Of a stretch of 64,000 nt of DNA, positions 16,575-27,586 are shown in pieces. The stretch covers positions 434,001-498,000 of the forward strand of contig NZ_CP025113.1 in assembly GCF_002831585.1 (NCBI RefSeq), read 5' to 3'. The position numbers and the translations under genes were made by a program. Below the pieces are notes generated by a model. The model did no database searches, had not been told where the DNA came from, and saw nothing but the letters and a program-made list of their open reading frames with translations. Source of the DNA: Bradyrhizobium sp. SK17 (GTDB lineage: Bacteria; Pseudomonadota; Alphaproteobacteria; Rhizobiales; Xanthobacteraceae). Each line of letters starts with the position of its first letter. Position 1 is the first letter of the stretch.

Positions 16575-16736
16575 ATGTTCGGAGCGTTGAGTATCGTCAC
16601 TATCGGGGTGGGATCGGCCCTCGCCTACGCGACCAGATCGTACCGATTGCGCGCGGACCTGTTCGAGGCCTGCGCCGGCATCTTCCTGATCGCCGGACTG
16701 GGCCTGCTCGGGGCCTCGCTGCCGCACCTCGCCTGA
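16575..16736 (+). CDS. Small two-helix membrane protein, 53 aa
   Basis: ATG at 16575 is preceded by GGGAGG (16561-16566), a near-perfect ribosome binding site. The product has two hydrophobic helices (residues about 3-18 and 31-50) joined by a basic loop TRSYRLRADLFE. It is isolated between two minus-strand genes, with about 200 AT-richer bases upstream that could carry its promoter. No family recognised. Confidence 0.6.
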   Translation: MFGALSIVTIGVGSALAYATRSYRLRADLFEACAGIFLIAGLGLLGASLPHLA

Positions 16737-16806
16737 CCAGGCTCGCTGCCAACCATTTTGTTTCTGAGCGGCCATATTCGAAGGTCCTGAAGACCTCGGG
16801 CTGAGG

Positions 16807-17841
16807 TCAGCGCGGCAGCTTGGGCACCCCGGGCACCGGCGGGTTCGTGGCGGTCAGCGATTCAAGAAAGGCGACGAGGTCCTTCTTCTCGCCTGCCGTC
16901 AGAGACAAGGGCCTGATATCGGGCGAGCGGCTCGGCCGTTCGATCCCGCCCCTGTTGTAGAGATCGATGACATCTTCCAGCGTCGCAACCGATCCATCGT
17001 GCATGTAGGGCGCACGGCGCGCGACGTCACGCAATGTCGGGGTCTTGAACGCATATTTCAGCTTTGCCGAGGTCGGAAAGAAGCGGCCGCGTCCAATGTC
17101 ATTGCCTTTGGCGGTGCCGATATCCTGAAATGATCCATCGGAGAAGGATGGGCCGCTGTGACAGGACGAGCAACGCGCCTTGCCGTTGAACAGCTCAAAG
17201 CCGTGCTGGGCCGATGCGCTGATCGCACTGTCGTCGCCCTTGATCCAGCGGTCGAACGGCGCCTCGCCGGCCACGATCGAGCGCTCGAAGGTCGCCAGCG
17301 ACTGCTCGATCCTCGGACGCGTGATCGCTGCATCCCCGAACGCATGCGTGAACGCGTCGGCATAGCCTGATATCGCCGAGAGGCGCGCGATCAATTCCGC
17401 CTCGGTCATGTTCAGGTTCATCGGACTGAGCAGCGGCCCGAACGCGACGGATTCGAGGTCCCTGAACTTGCCGTCCCACCCCAGGGGCTCGAAGAAGGCG
17501 ACATCGATCAATGTCGGCGAGCGGATCGGCATGCCTTTGGGGTCCTCCCCGATGGCACGCGGAAGTCCGTCACCCCATGACAGGGTCGGATTGTGGCAGG
17601 TCGCGCAGGAGCGCGTCTTGGACCGCGACAGCAGCGGATCGAAGAACAGCATCTGCCCAAGCGCCGACTTCGCCTCGGAATAGGGATTGCTGCTCGGGAA
17701 CGGAATGACGTCCGGCCGGCGATAGCTGGCGCGGATTGTCGCGGGGTCGCGGGGCGCCGGCGCTGGCGCCGTGGTCAGCGCAAGTGACAGCCCGGCCGGC
17801 AAAACTGCCGCGAGCAAGGTCAGGCTGACCCAAAGCCTCAT
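16807..17841 (-). CDS. Dihaem cytochrome c peroxidase / MauG-like protein
   Basis: 344 residues. The start at 17841 is chosen because GAGGA lies five bases upstream and gives a clean Sec signal peptide (MRLWVSLTLLAAVLPAGLSLA). Two c-type haem sites, CATCH (79-83) and CSSCH (224-228), with the spacing of the bacterial cytochrome c peroxidase/MauG family, so it is periplasmic. Typical members reduce peroxide or oxidise protein side chains. The first haem region has SRSKTRSCATCHNPTLSWGDG, usual for MauG-like homologues. No methylamine dehydrogenase genes are present, so the partner is unknown. Confidence 0.88.
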   Translation of the reverse strand: MRLWVSLTLLAAVLPAGLSLALTTAPAPAPRDPATIRASYRRPDVIPFPSSNPYSEAKSALGQMLFFDPLLSRSKTRSCATCHNPTLSWGDGLPRAIGEDPKGMPIRSPTLIDVAFFEPLGWDGKFRDLESVAFGPLLSPMNLNMTEAELIARLSAISGYADAFTHAFGDAAITRPRIEQSLATFERSIVAGEAPFDRWIKGDDSAISASAQHGFELFNGKARCSSCHSGPSFSDGSFQDIGTAKGNDIGRGRFFPTSAKLKYAFKTPTLRDVARRAPYMHDGSVATLEDVIDLYNRGGIERPSRSPDIRPLSLTAGEKKDLVAFLESLTATNPPVPGVPKLPR

Positions 17842-18011
17842 CGGTTCCTCAAGCGGTATCCTGCTCGGTGTATGCCGCAGCATGTTCAACGAAGTTTTAA
17901 CGGTCGATTGCGTGCAACTACGAATGCCGGGCGTCGATCATCGATGATGTCGACGCTTTCGCGCGCAATCCGCGCAACGGCCACGCCTCACAACCTGAAG
18001 CGGCCGCGCCG

Positions 18012-19688
18012 CTACTTCTTCGCCGGGCGCACCGGCGCGGAGAACTGCTCGGTGCGGTCGCGTTCGGTCATGTCGACGACGGTGTCCATCGGCGCCGTCA
18101 GCTCGTAGACATAGGAAACGTCGGTGAAATAGCGCTTCGCGGTGCCGCCCAGCGCCTCGGGCGCGACGCGGTCGAGCAGGATCAGGCCGAAGTCGCTGTC
18201 GGCCCGCCGTGTCGCCTGGCTGGTGTTGAACTCCTCCCAACGGAAATGGAACACCGCGTCCGCATCGTCGCCCGTGACCTCCCAATTGGCCACGATGTGC
18301 GGGTGCTTGCCGACCAACGACAGCCCTTCGTCGGAGTGCGAGGCGAGTTCGAAGAACAGCAGCGACAGCGATTGCGCGGCGCGGGCGCTGACGGTGATGT
18401 CGGGCCCGTTCACCGCAATCCGGTCGGCATGCGGGATCGAGCGCGATTCGAACAGGCCCTTCAGCTTCACGCCCTGCCACTGGCTCTCGCTGAGCAGCGT
18501 GACCACGTTCGACATCGCGTGGATGCGCCCGATCAACAGCTCGCGGGCGACGTCGATATCGGCGCCGTGCCGCAGCGTGCGGGTCACGATCGACTGGATC
18601 ACCGCCAGGATGTTCTTGACCCGGTGATTGAGCTCGTCGATCACGGCGGTCAGCCGGCGCTCGAACCCGATCCGGACCTCGATCTCGCGGCTGAGCCGCA
18701 GATTGTTGTAGGCGACATAACCGAACAGGCCGCAGACGATGCCGGTCAGCGCAAGCCCGATCGCCGCGACGATGGTCGCGGTCTGCTGCGCACGCACCGT
18801 GGCATTGCTCTTGGCATAGTAGTCCAGCGACCAGTCGCGGCCTCCGAACGTGACCGTGCGGACCATCGACGGCATCGGGCCGTCCTGGCGCACCGCGCGC
18901 GAGGTGACGATGCCCTGCTCGTTGGCGGTGAACTCGTCGTTGGAGTCGCGCGGATCCTTCAACGCCACCGCGAACAGCGAGCTGTCGTCGTTGGTCAGCA
19001 TCAGCGCCGACAGTTCATACGAGAAGGTGATGAAGCCGGCCGGCTCGGAGGCGCCTTCCTGGAACACCGGCGCGGCGAGCACGACGCCGACCGGCCCGTT
19101 CAACCGCAGCAGCGGCACCGGGTCCGAGGCCACCGGCTTGGCGTTGGCCATCGCCTTCGCCAGCATCGGGCCGACCACCGAGTGACGGTCGAAGGCGCGG
19201 CCCGGGATGCTCAGGGTCTCCGGATTGCGCGGCTCGACGTCCATCAGCACGTTGATCGGCTTGTCGAGCGCCTTGAGGTCGAGCGCCTGGTCGTCGAAAT
19301 CCCGGATCGTCGGATTGGTGAAGCCATTGGCCTTCAGCTCGGCTTCCGCTGCGGCAAGCTCGTTCGGCCTGAGCCGCGCGATCCAGGCGGCGACGACGAA
19401 ATCGGTCTTGAAGGCGTAGATCGCCGAGCGCAGCGGCTGCAGCATATTGGCCTTGACCATCGACGGCGCCCGGAACAGCCCCGAGGCCACCCGCGCCAGC
19501 AGCTCGCGCTCGGTGAGGCGGTCCTGCACCAGGCTGGCATGGACGTCGATCGCCCGCGCCAGCGCGATACCGTCGATCGCGAGCTCCTGATCATGCACCC
19601 GGTAGGCGGCAAGACCGGACAGCAGGACGCCGATCAGCGCAATCAAGGCAACGATGAAGCCCAGTCGAACCACTCGCTTACTCGGCAA
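18012..19688 (-). CDS. CHASE-domain sensor histidine kinase, HWE/HisKA_2 type
   Basis: 558 residues. Membrane helix at about 8-29, a periplasmic CHASE-like sensor (30-300), second helix about 308-332, then an H-box ELNHRVKNILAVIQSI with His355, characteristic of HWE/HisKA_2 kinases, and a degenerate-looking ATPase domain. In alphaproteobacteria such kinases commonly feed PhyR, so a role in the general stress response encoded 8 kb away is plausible but inferred. The Asn-rich ATP-binding box is hard to identify (SLSLLFFELASHSDEG), so catalytic competence should be checked. Confidence 0.85.
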   Translation of the reverse strand: MPSKRVVRLGFIVALIALIGVLLSGLAAYRVHDQELAIDGIALARAIDVHASLVQDRLTERELLARVASGLFRAPSMVKANMLQPLRSAIYAFKTDFVVAAWIARLRPNELAAAEAELKANGFTNPTIRDFDDQALDLKALDKPINVLMDVEPRNPETLSIPGRAFDRHSVVGPMLAKAMANAKPVASDPVPLLRLNGPVGVVLAAPVFQEGASEPAGFITFSYELSALMLTNDDSSLFAVALKDPRDSNDEFTANEQGIVTSRAVRQDGPMPSMVRTVTFGGRDWSLDYYAKSNATVRAQQTATIVAAIGLALTGIVCGLFGYVAYNNLRLSREIEVRIGFERRLTAVIDELNHRVKNILAVIQSIVTRTLRHGADIDVARELLIGRIHAMSNVVTLLSESQWQGVKLKGLFESRSIPHADRIAVNGPDITVSARAAQSLSLLFFELASHSDEGLSLVGKHPHIVANWEVTGDDADAVFHFRWEEFNTSQATRRADSDFGLILLDRVAPEALGGTAKRYFTDVSYVYELTAPMDTVVDMTERDRTEQFSAPVRPAKK

Positions 19689-19962
19689 TCAGGGGGTGGC
19701 GAAAGGGGACGGAAGGCATCTGGCTTCTGCGGGGGCGGCGACAAATCCGGATGCGACAAACGCCAGCCGCAGACGAATATGGAATAGCGATCATCGGTAC
19801 GCAACAGGAGCCGGTCGGCAACATTAACGACGACGCCACCCGGCGGTCTTTGGCGGCGCCAAAGGTTGCTAATCGGCAAAGTTGGAATTTGTTCCGCCGA
19901 TTGCGCAGCTTTTTTGCGGCGGGGTGATCGAGATCGTGAAATCACTTTCGTCAGCGCTCGCG
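19689..19962. other. Intergenic region, no gene seen
   Basis: No convincing coding frame. Upstream of the HWE kinase; probably holds its promoter. A GGAAC occurs on the minus strand near 19892 but without a CGTT at the right distance. Followed by palindromic repeats up to ureG. Confidence 0.4.
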
Positions 19963-20140
19963 GCACACCCCTCTCCCCACCCTCCCCCGCAAGGGGGGAG
20001 GGAGCCTGACCATCGTGCTCACCTTACTTTCACGATGCGCGACGCAACTCCGCGGGCTGGTCACGCGTGAGGGAAGCACTGGCGAGAGGGCTCCCTCCCC
20101 CCTTGCGGGGGAGGGTGGGGAGAGGGGTGCCGCTTGCTTC
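19963..20140. repeat. Pair of inverted CCCTCCCC-type palindromic repeats
   Basis: Left copy (19966-20015, CCCCTCTCCCCACCCTCC...) and right copy (20085-20135) are reverse complements; each also folds on itself through CCTCCCCC-GCAA-GGGGGAGG. The same family occurs at 25349-25600 and 25955-26012. Confidence 0.85.
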
Positions 20141-20169
20141 GCTGGAAGACCGGCTCGCGGCCACAATGA

Positions 20170-20817
20170 TTACCTCGCCTTGGCCGCCTTGCCGCCACCC
20201 TGCGGCCGAAGACCGCCCTTGGTCTCGATGAAGCCGATGATCCGGTCGAGGCCGTCGCTCTTCTTCAGGTTGGTCATCACGAAAGGCCGCTCGCCGCGCA
20301 TCCGTCGGGCGTCGGTGTCCATCTTCTCAAGCGACGCACCGACATGGGGCGCCAGGTCGATCTTGTTGATCACCAGGAGGTCGGATCGCGTGATGCCCGG
20401 ACCGCCCTTGGAGGGGATCTTGTCGCCGGCGGCGACGTCGATGACGTAGATCGTGAGGTCAGCCAATTCCGGCGAGAACGTCGCCGCCAGATTGTCGCCA
20501 CCGGATTCGATCAGGACCAGGTCGAGGTCGGGGAATTTCGCCCGCATGTCGGCGACCGCGGCGAGGTTCATCGAGGCATCCTCGCGGATCGCGGTGTGCG
20601 GGCAGCCGCCGGTCTCGACGCCGGCAATGCGGTCCGGGGTCAGCGAGCCGGAGCGCACCAGAAACTCGGCGTCCCATTTGGTGTAGATGTCGTTGGTGAT
20701 CGCCGCGATGTCATAACGCTCGCGCATCGTCTTGCAGAGCAGGTCCATCAGCGCCGTCTTGCCGGAGCCGACCGGTCCGCCGATACCGACCCGGAGGGGG
20801 CCGTGAGAAGTGGGCAT
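20170..20817 (-). CDS. ureG: Urease accessory GTPase UreG
   Basis: 215 residues from the Met of [20 protein letters not shown], which matches the usual UreG length; upstream in-frame codons are in repeat DNA. The P-loop [25 protein letters not shown] (Cys-Pro-His metal site), [17 protein letters not shown] and NKIDLAP (NKxD) are intact. UreG uses GTP hydrolysis to deliver nickel to the urease active site with UreF, UreD and UreE. It is the last gene of the block, separated from ureF by a palindromic repeat of about 120 bp. Confidence 0.97.
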   Translation of the reverse strand: MPTSHGPLRVGIGGPVGSGKTALMDLLCKTMRERYDIAAITNDIYTKWDAEFLVRSGSLTPDRIAGVETGGCPHTAIREDASMNLAAVADMRAKFPDLDLVLIESGGDNLAATFSPELADLTIYVIDVAAGDKIPSKGGPGITRSDLLVINKIDLAPHVGASLEKMDTDARRMRGERPFVMTNLKKSDGLDRIIGFIETKGGLRPQGGGKAAKAR

Positions 20818-20832
20818 ATCAATCCATCCATT

Positions 20833-20955
20833 GTCGTCCCGGCGAAGGCCGGGACCCATTACCACCGAACTGAATTGTTGAACGAAGCTGGGGCCGCACA
20901 CTTGCATAACCACGAAGGCCGGTGGCTATGGGTCCCGGCCTTCGCCGGGACGACG
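20833..20955. repeat. Inverted-repeat element between ureF and ureG
   Basis: Arms around GTCCCGGCGAAGGCCGGGACCCAT (about 20835-20859) and its reverse complement (20928-20952) enclose 70 bases; each arm also forms its own hairpin. A single-hairpin relative is at 63626-63657. It would form a large stem in the urease transcript. Confidence 0.8.
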
Positions 20956-20973
20956 GGTGGAGAGATTCGCGCC

Positions 20974-21705
20974 TCATGACCGGAACAGCCGCGTGTACTG
21001 CGTTTCGTGACGCAGGCTGGCGAGATCGGCGCGAAAGGTTGCGCTGCCGAGATCGTCGAGCGAGGCCGCATCGGCCCGCGCAGCGGTTGCGGCAACGACC
21101 GGCTCCAGATCGGCCAGCACGCGCTGGCTGTCGGTTTGTCCGAGCGGGATCAGCCGGCTACCGGCGGAAATCCAGTTCGAGACCACGGCATGCAGGAAGG
21201 CGTGCAGCGATGGCGCCAGCCGGATGCGATGCGCGGCGCTGACGATGCCGACCGCGACCGGATAGACGATTGGGCCTTCGCAGGCCGCGACCAGGGCGTC
21301 GAGGCCGGGCGAATTCCAGGCCGCGCGGGCGATCTCGATGAAGGCGCGGCCCTGCGTCGTGGTCTCGAGCTGCCGCTCGCGCGACGGCACGAACGCCGCG
21401 GCGAGTTCGGCAATCTCCTTCAGTCCGGCGTAATCCTGCTCTGTCGCTGCGCGAAAGCTCTGTGCGAGAAACACGGCGTCGCAAAATCCGCTGCCGTCGC
21501 TCAGCATCGCAGCAAGCCAGTCCCGCAGCGAGGCAGCGTCAGTGATGTCGCCGGCCTCGACCGCCCATTCGATGCCGCTGGAATAGGCGAACGCCCCGAC
21601 CGGAAACGACGGCGACAGCCATGTCATCAGCCGGTACAGCGCGGCCGCCTCGCCCTCCGCCATCCCGCCGCGCATCGCGGCGGGATCTGGCTCATTTGTG
21701 GTCAT
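20974..21705 (-). CDS. ureF: Urease accessory protein UreF
   Basis: 243 residues from ATG 21705 ([14 protein letters not shown]); longer upstream reading runs through the His-rich ureE tail in another frame and is not real. [26 protein letters not shown] and the C-terminal [11 protein letters not shown] are typical UreF features. UreF joins UreD and UreG in the complex that activates apo-urease. It overlaps ureE by 14 bases, indicating translational coupling. Confidence 0.95.
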   Translation of the reverse strand: MTTNEPDPAAMRGGMAEGEAAALYRLMTWLSPSFPVGAFAYSSGIEWAVEAGDITDAASLRDWLAAMLSDGSGFCDAVFLAQSFRAATEQDYAGLKEIAELAAAFVPSRERQLETTTQGRAFIEIARAAWNSPGLDALVAACEGPIVYPVAVGIVSAAHRIRLAPSLHAFLHAVVSNWISAGSRLIPLGQTDSQRVLADLEPVVAATAARADAASLDDLGSATFRADLASLRHETQYTRLFRS

Positions 21706-22294
21706 GAGCATGGGAGTGATCGTGATGATGATGGGCATGCTCGCAATGCTCATCATGATGATGGTGGTCGTGCCCGTGATCGTGGTGATGTCCGTGATCG
21801 TGGGCATGGCTATGGGCATGATCATGCCCGGTGTGACCATGCGCATGCGCATCGGCATGCGCATGCTCGGCATAGGCGCCGCCCTCGGGATCGAACGGCG
21901 CCTCGATCTCGATGACCCGGGCGCCGAGCCCCTTCACCATCGCCTCGATCACGTGATCCCGGCGGATGCGCAGGCCCTTCGGCATGATCTGCGTCGGCAG
22001 ATGACGGTTGCCGAGATGCCAGGCGACCCGGATCAGATGATGCGGATCGCTGCCGCGGATTTCCACGAGCGGCTCGGGAGCCGCGACCACCTCGACGAGG
22101 CGGCCGTCCTCCAGCACCAGCGCGTCGCCGCCGCGCAACGCCGTGGCGTTTTCGAGATCGAGCAGGAATTCGAGCCCGCGCGTCCCGGTCATCGCCATCC
22201 GCCGCCGGTGCCGGTCGTCGAAATCGAGCACGACGGTGTCGGCCGCGGCGTCTTTCCAGCGATGTTGCCCCAGGACCTTGGTTGCGCGGATCAT
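21692..22294 (-). CDS. ureE: Urease accessory nickel chaperone UreE with long His tail
   Basis: 200 residues. The first 140 form the two UreE domains (substrate-interacting N-terminal half; metal-binding half with [19 protein letters not shown]). From about residue 143 the protein is a tail dominated by His with Asp and Ala, ending DHSHAHDHK. UreE binds nickel and passes it to UreG; His tails raise binding capacity and can store metal. The coding DNA of the tail is a CAT/CAC-GAC repeat tract and may be length-variable between strains. Seven bases separate it from the upstream gene. Confidence 0.95.
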   Translation of the reverse strand: MIRATKVLGQHRWKDAAADTVVLDFDDRHRRRMAMTGTRGLEFLLDLENATALRGGDALVLEDGRLVEVVAAPEPLVEIRGSDPHHLIRVAWHLGNRHLPTQIMPKGLRIRRDHVIEAMVKGLGARVIEIEAPFDPEGGAYAEHAHADAHAHGHTGHDHAHSHAHDHGHHHDHGHDHHHHDEHCEHAHHHHDHSHAHDHK

Positions 22295-22301
22295 CGATGC
22301 C

Positions 22302-22601
22302 TCAGAGCTTCTCGACCTTGGCGTCGCTGATGATCTCGATCACCGTCGGCCCGGTCTTCATGTCGGCGGAATATTGTCGCCACACCTTCATGTGTGGGGC
22401 CTTGCCATGGGCATTGAGGTCCTCCCGGGTCTCCCAGCGCTCGACCACCACATAGAGGTTGGGATCGTTGACGCTGACATTGCCGTCATAGGAGATGCAC
22501 CCCTTCTCCTTGCGGGTCTCGACGGTGCAAGCCTTGTGCCCCTTGATGAAGTCGTCCTTGTTTTCCGGCTTCATCGGCGTAGTTGCGATCACGTAGATCA
22601 T
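22302..22601 (-). CDS. ABM-domain protein (putative quinol monooxygenase family), copy 2
   Basis: 99 residues forming a single dimeric alpha/beta-barrel (ABM) domain: [20 protein letters not shown] at the start, [22 protein letters not shown] in the middle. The family includes YgiN-type quinol monooxygenases and uncharacterised proteins. It is a paralogue of the preceding gene, is seven bases from ureE and clearly lies in the urease transcription unit. No link between this family and urease is known to me. Confidence 0.85.
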   Translation of the reverse strand: MIYVIATTPMKPENKDDFIKGHKACTVETRKEKGCISYDGNVSVNDPNLYVVVERWETREDLNAHGKAPHMKVWRQYSADMKTGPTVIEIISDAKVEKL

Positions 22602-22628
22602 GCTGCTTTTCCCATTCTTGTTGTTGTT

Positions 22629-22928
22629 TTAGCGGACGTCGACCTTCTCGGGCGTGATCACCTCGATCTTCGGCGGCGCCGCCATGCATTTCACGGCGAC
22701 CCGGCCGAACGTCTTCATGTGCTCGGCGGTGCGATGCGGCACCAATGCCTCGGCGTTCTCCCACTGCTCGACGAACACCATCTTGCTGTGATCGGTGACG
22801 CTCTCGTGCAAATCGTAGGCGATGTTGCCGGGCTCCTTGCGGGTTTCCTTGATGCAGGCCGTCGCCGCAGCGATGAATTCGGCGCGGGTCTCGGGCTTGA
22901 TGGTCAGCGTGGCAACGACGTAAATCAC
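22629..22928 (-). CDS. ABM-domain protein (putative quinol monooxygenase family), copy 1
   Basis: 99 residues, the same length as copy 2 and similar along the whole length (MIYVVATLTIKPETRAEFI; NIAYDLHESVTDHSKMVFVEQW). Both share ETRKE and an end with IEVITPEKV or IEIISDAKV. This looks like a tandem duplication followed by strong divergence. The spacing of 27 bases to copy 2 supports cotranscription. A half copy of a dispersed repeat lies between this gene and ureC. Confidence 0.85.
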   Translation of the reverse strand: MIYVVATLTIKPETRAEFIAAATACIKETRKEPGNIAYDLHESVTDHSKMVFVEQWENAEALVPHRTAEHMKTFGRVAVKCMAAPPKIEVITPEKVDVR

Positions 22929-22969
22929 GGAAATTCCTCCCGGGTTTTTTCTGGCTTGAGTCTTATTCT

Positions 22970-23019
22970 GACGCGTTTTCTTTCCGCGAGCCGGAAATCC
23001 GCTTCGCTCGAAAACGCTC
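22970..23019 (-). repeat. Half copy of the CTAG-ended dispersed repeat (degenerate)
   Basis: Shares ACGCGTTTTCTT, CACTTCGCTCGAAAACGCTC-like core (here CGCTTCGCTCGAAAACGCTC) with the full copies. The terminal CTAG is lost. Lies just after the ureC stop codon. Confidence 0.65.
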
Positions 23020-23036
23020 GGTTACCGGGAGCGGTT

Positions 23037-24752
<1,716 letters not shown>

Positions 24753-24753
24753 G

Positions 24754-25308
24754 TCAGCCCCCAGTTTCAGCTAGCGCAGCCTGCGCGCGCACAATGGTGT
24801 CGTCGAAAATGCGATCGAGCCGCGGATTGATCCCCCGGCAACCGACAATGACTTTCTCGGCCCACGCCGCATAATCGGCGAGATCGTCGCGCTCGTCCTT
24901 GCTTGGATGCGGCACGATCCGCGCGCCGGTATTGCTGATCTTGTCGGCGATCTTGATCAGCTTTGCGGCGGAGGATTTGTGCGGGGCATCCTCGATCTGG
25001 CGTTGGCGCCGCTCGGCTTTCGGCAGGCTCATGTCGTCGGTACACTCGACCACGAGATCGGCAACCCGCCCGCTGAATTTCGTTGCGAGCTCTTCGCGCG
25101 TGGTCTCGGTGTCCTCGATGGTGTCGTGCAGCCACCCGGCCGCGACCAGCTCGGCATCAGCGCCGTCGGTCACCTCCGCGAGCAGGTTCGCGACCTCGGC
25201 GAGATGATTGATGTAGGGCTCATTGCCGCGCCCCTTGCGCGCCATCCCGTTGTGACGGCGCGCGGCAAGATCGGCGGCTGCGGAGATGAGGCGGATTGCG
25301 GGAAGCAT
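24754..25308 (-). CDS. HD-domain phosphohydrolase (MESH1/SpoT-hydrolase-like)
   Basis: 184 residues from ATG 25308. The HD metal motifs [15 protein letters not shown], an early His in [24 protein letters not shown] and [12 protein letters not shown] match the (p)ppGpp hydrolase-type HD fold (RelA/SpoT hydrolase or MESH1-like); no synthetase or TGS domain is present. It could hydrolyse ppGpp or a related nucleotide. It is placed between ureB and ureC with a one-base gap to ureC, so it will be expressed with urease. A nutritional link between nitrogen supply and alarmone turnover is tempting but unproven. Confidence 0.82.
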   Translation of the reverse strand: MLPAIRLISAAADLAARRHNGMARKGRGNEPYINHLAEVANLLAEVTDGADAELVAAGWLHDTIEDTETTREELATKFSGRVADLVVECTDDMSLPKAERRQRQIEDAPHKSSAAKLIKIADKISNTGARIVPHPSKDERDDLADYAAWAEKVIVGCRGINPRLDRIFDDTIVRAQAALAETGG

Positions 25309-25348
25309 CGGGCTAACGCGCCTCCCCAGCCTTCTGCACCCGGGGCTT

Positions 25349-25600
25349 ACCCCTCTCCCCACCCCTCCCCCGACGCAAGTCGGGCCTGCCCGACTTGCGC
25401 AAATTTACGATGCGCAACCGGGGTAAACCCCGGTTGCGTTGGGGAGGGAGCCTGACGAGCGTGCACACCTCACTTGGCGTCGTTATCTTCACACCTTGCG
25501 TCACGGCTTCTCCTCACCACTGATATCAGATGTAAGGGACGCACCGGCGGAAGGGTTCCCTCCCCCTTGCGGGGGAGGGTTAGGGAGAGGGGTGCCGCTT
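25349..25600. repeat. Composite palindromic repeat with nested hairpins
   Basis: Left arm from 25349 (CCCCTCTCCCCACCCCTCCCC) and inverted right arm ending about 25600. The left arm is interrupted by two perfect hairpins: 25375-25398 (11-bp stem, 2-base loop) and 25414-25437 (10-bp stem, TAAA loop). The right half encodes the C-terminus of the DUF559 gene. Confidence 0.8.
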
Positions 25601-25955
25601 GCTCCGCTGCTTCCGCAATGCTGAGAGCCACTCCCTCAAGATTCCTCATCACGTCGTCGTTGGTAAAACGAAGCACACGATAGCCGCGCGACTCGAGCCA
25701 CGCATCCCGCCGCTCATCATGCCGGATGCGCTCCTCAAAATCGTGGCTCTCGCCGTCAAGCTCAACGACGAGCTTGCAGGCATGCGCGACAAAATCGGCG
25801 ATGTAACTGCCGATCGGCGCCTGACGGCGAAAGTTGAGACCGGCGAGACGATCGGCTTTCAGATGACGCCACAACAAGGTTTCCGCGCGTGTCATCGCAC
25901 GGCGGAGCTGCTTGGCGCGATCGCGCTGGATGTCGCTTACCTGAGTATGCGGCAT
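25470..25955 (-). CDS. DUF559 protein, Vsr/restriction-endonuclease-like fold
   Basis: 161 residues. Residues 10-115 are a DUF559 domain: RAMTRAETLLWRHLK, FRRQAPIGSYIADFV, LVVELDGESH and WLESRGYRVLRFTNDDV, which include the Asp and Glu-Leu-Asp pattern of PD-(D/E)XK-type nucleases related to very-short-patch repair enzymes. Residues from about 119 to the end are encoded by palindromic repeat DNA and are probably not part of the fold. The gene lies between copies of the same repeat family inside the urease operon, an unusual position that suggests it arrived together with the repeats. Biochemical activity of DUF559 proteins is not established. Confidence 0.82.
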   Translation of the reverse strand: MPHTQVSDIQRDRAKQLRRAMTRAETLLWRHLKADRLAGLNFRRQAPIGSYIADFVAHACKLVVELDGESHDFEERIRHDERRDAWLESRGYRVLRFTNDDVMRNLEGVALSIAEAAEQAAPLSLTLPRKGEGTLPPVRPLHLISVVRRSRDARCEDNDAK

Positions 25956-26012
25956 ACCCCTCTCCCCACCCTCCCCGCAAGGGGGGAGGGAGCCCGACTA
26001 GAGTGCTCATCT
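25955..26012. repeat. CCCTCCCC-type palindromic repeat at the DUF559 start
   Basis: CCCCTCTCCCCACCCTCCCC, GCAA loop and GGGGGGAGGGAGCC form one hairpin; same orientation and flank (GAGTGCTCATCTCAC) as the left copies at 19966 and 25349. It begins at the DUF559 start codon. Confidence 0.8.
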
Positions 26013-26055
26013 CACCGTCGACCATTTTCGATAGTCTCACTGCGTCAAAGTGTGA

Positions 26056-26361
26056 TCACAGCTTCCCCTTCACCTCGGCACGGAAGCCGTAAATCACGCG
26101 CTTGCCGGCGAGCGCGACGAGCTGGACGTCGCGGGTCTGGCCCGGCTCGAAACGAACCGCGGTGCCGGCGGCGATGTCGAGGCGCATGCCGCGGGCCTTC
26201 TTGCGGTCGAATTTCAAGGCCGGGTTGGTCTCGAAGAAGTGGTAGTGCGAGCCGACCTGGATCGGGCGGTCGCCGCCGTTGGCGACCGACAGCGTCACGG
26301 TCTTGCGGCCGGCATTGAGCTCGATCTCGCCGTCCTTGATGAAGAGTTCGCCGGGAATCAT
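26056..26361 (-). CDS. ureB: Urease beta subunit
   Basis: 101 residues, the usual size. [19 protein letters not shown] at the start and [20 protein letters not shown] with [15 protein letters not shown] are hallmark sequences. UreB packs around UreC in the urease trimer. It follows ureA by nine bases. Downstream on the transcript comes a palindromic repeat and the DUF559 gene rather than ureC. Confidence 0.97.
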   Translation of the reverse strand: MIPGELFIKDGEIELNAGRKTVTLSVANGGDRPIQVGSHYHFFETNPALKFDRKKARGMRLDIAAGTAVRFEPGQTRDVQLVALAGKRVIYGFRAEVKGKL

Positions 26362-26370
26362 GTCGCGCTC

Positions 26371-26673
26371 CTATCGGATCGGCTCGTGCACGGTGACGAG
26401 CTTGGTGCCGTCGGGGAATGTCGCCTCGACCTGGATGTCGTGGATCATCTCGGGGATGCCGGTCATCACCTGGTCGCGGGTCAGGACCTTGGCGCCGGCC
26501 TGCATCAGCTCGGCGACGGTGCGCCCGTCGCGGGCGCCCTCGACGATGAAATCGGTGATCAGCGCGATCGCTTCCGGATGGTTCAGCTTGACGCCGCGCT
26601 CGAGCCGTCGGCGCGCCACCATGGCCGCCATCGAAACCAAGAGCTTGTCCTTTTCGCGGGGAGACAAATTCAT
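26371..26673 (-). CDS. ureA: Urease gamma subunit
   Basis: 100 residues with [44 protein letters not shown] (typical helices) and [18 protein letters not shown]. Forms the urease holoenzyme with UreB and UreC. It lies 28 bases after ureD in the same transcription unit. Confidence 0.97.
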   Translation of the reverse strand: MNLSPREKDKLLVSMAAMVARRRLERGVKLNHPEAIALITDFIVEGARDGRTVAELMQAGAKVLTRDQVMTGIPEMIHDIQVEATFPDGTKLVTVHEPIR

Positions 26674-26701
26674 GCGAGCACTCTGAAAGCGTTGATAAGG
26701 A

Positions 26702-27538
<837 letters not shown>

Positions 27539-27586
27539 TCCCCCGACGCTCCCTCGCGCGCCATGAAAGGCGGCGTCACATTGTCT

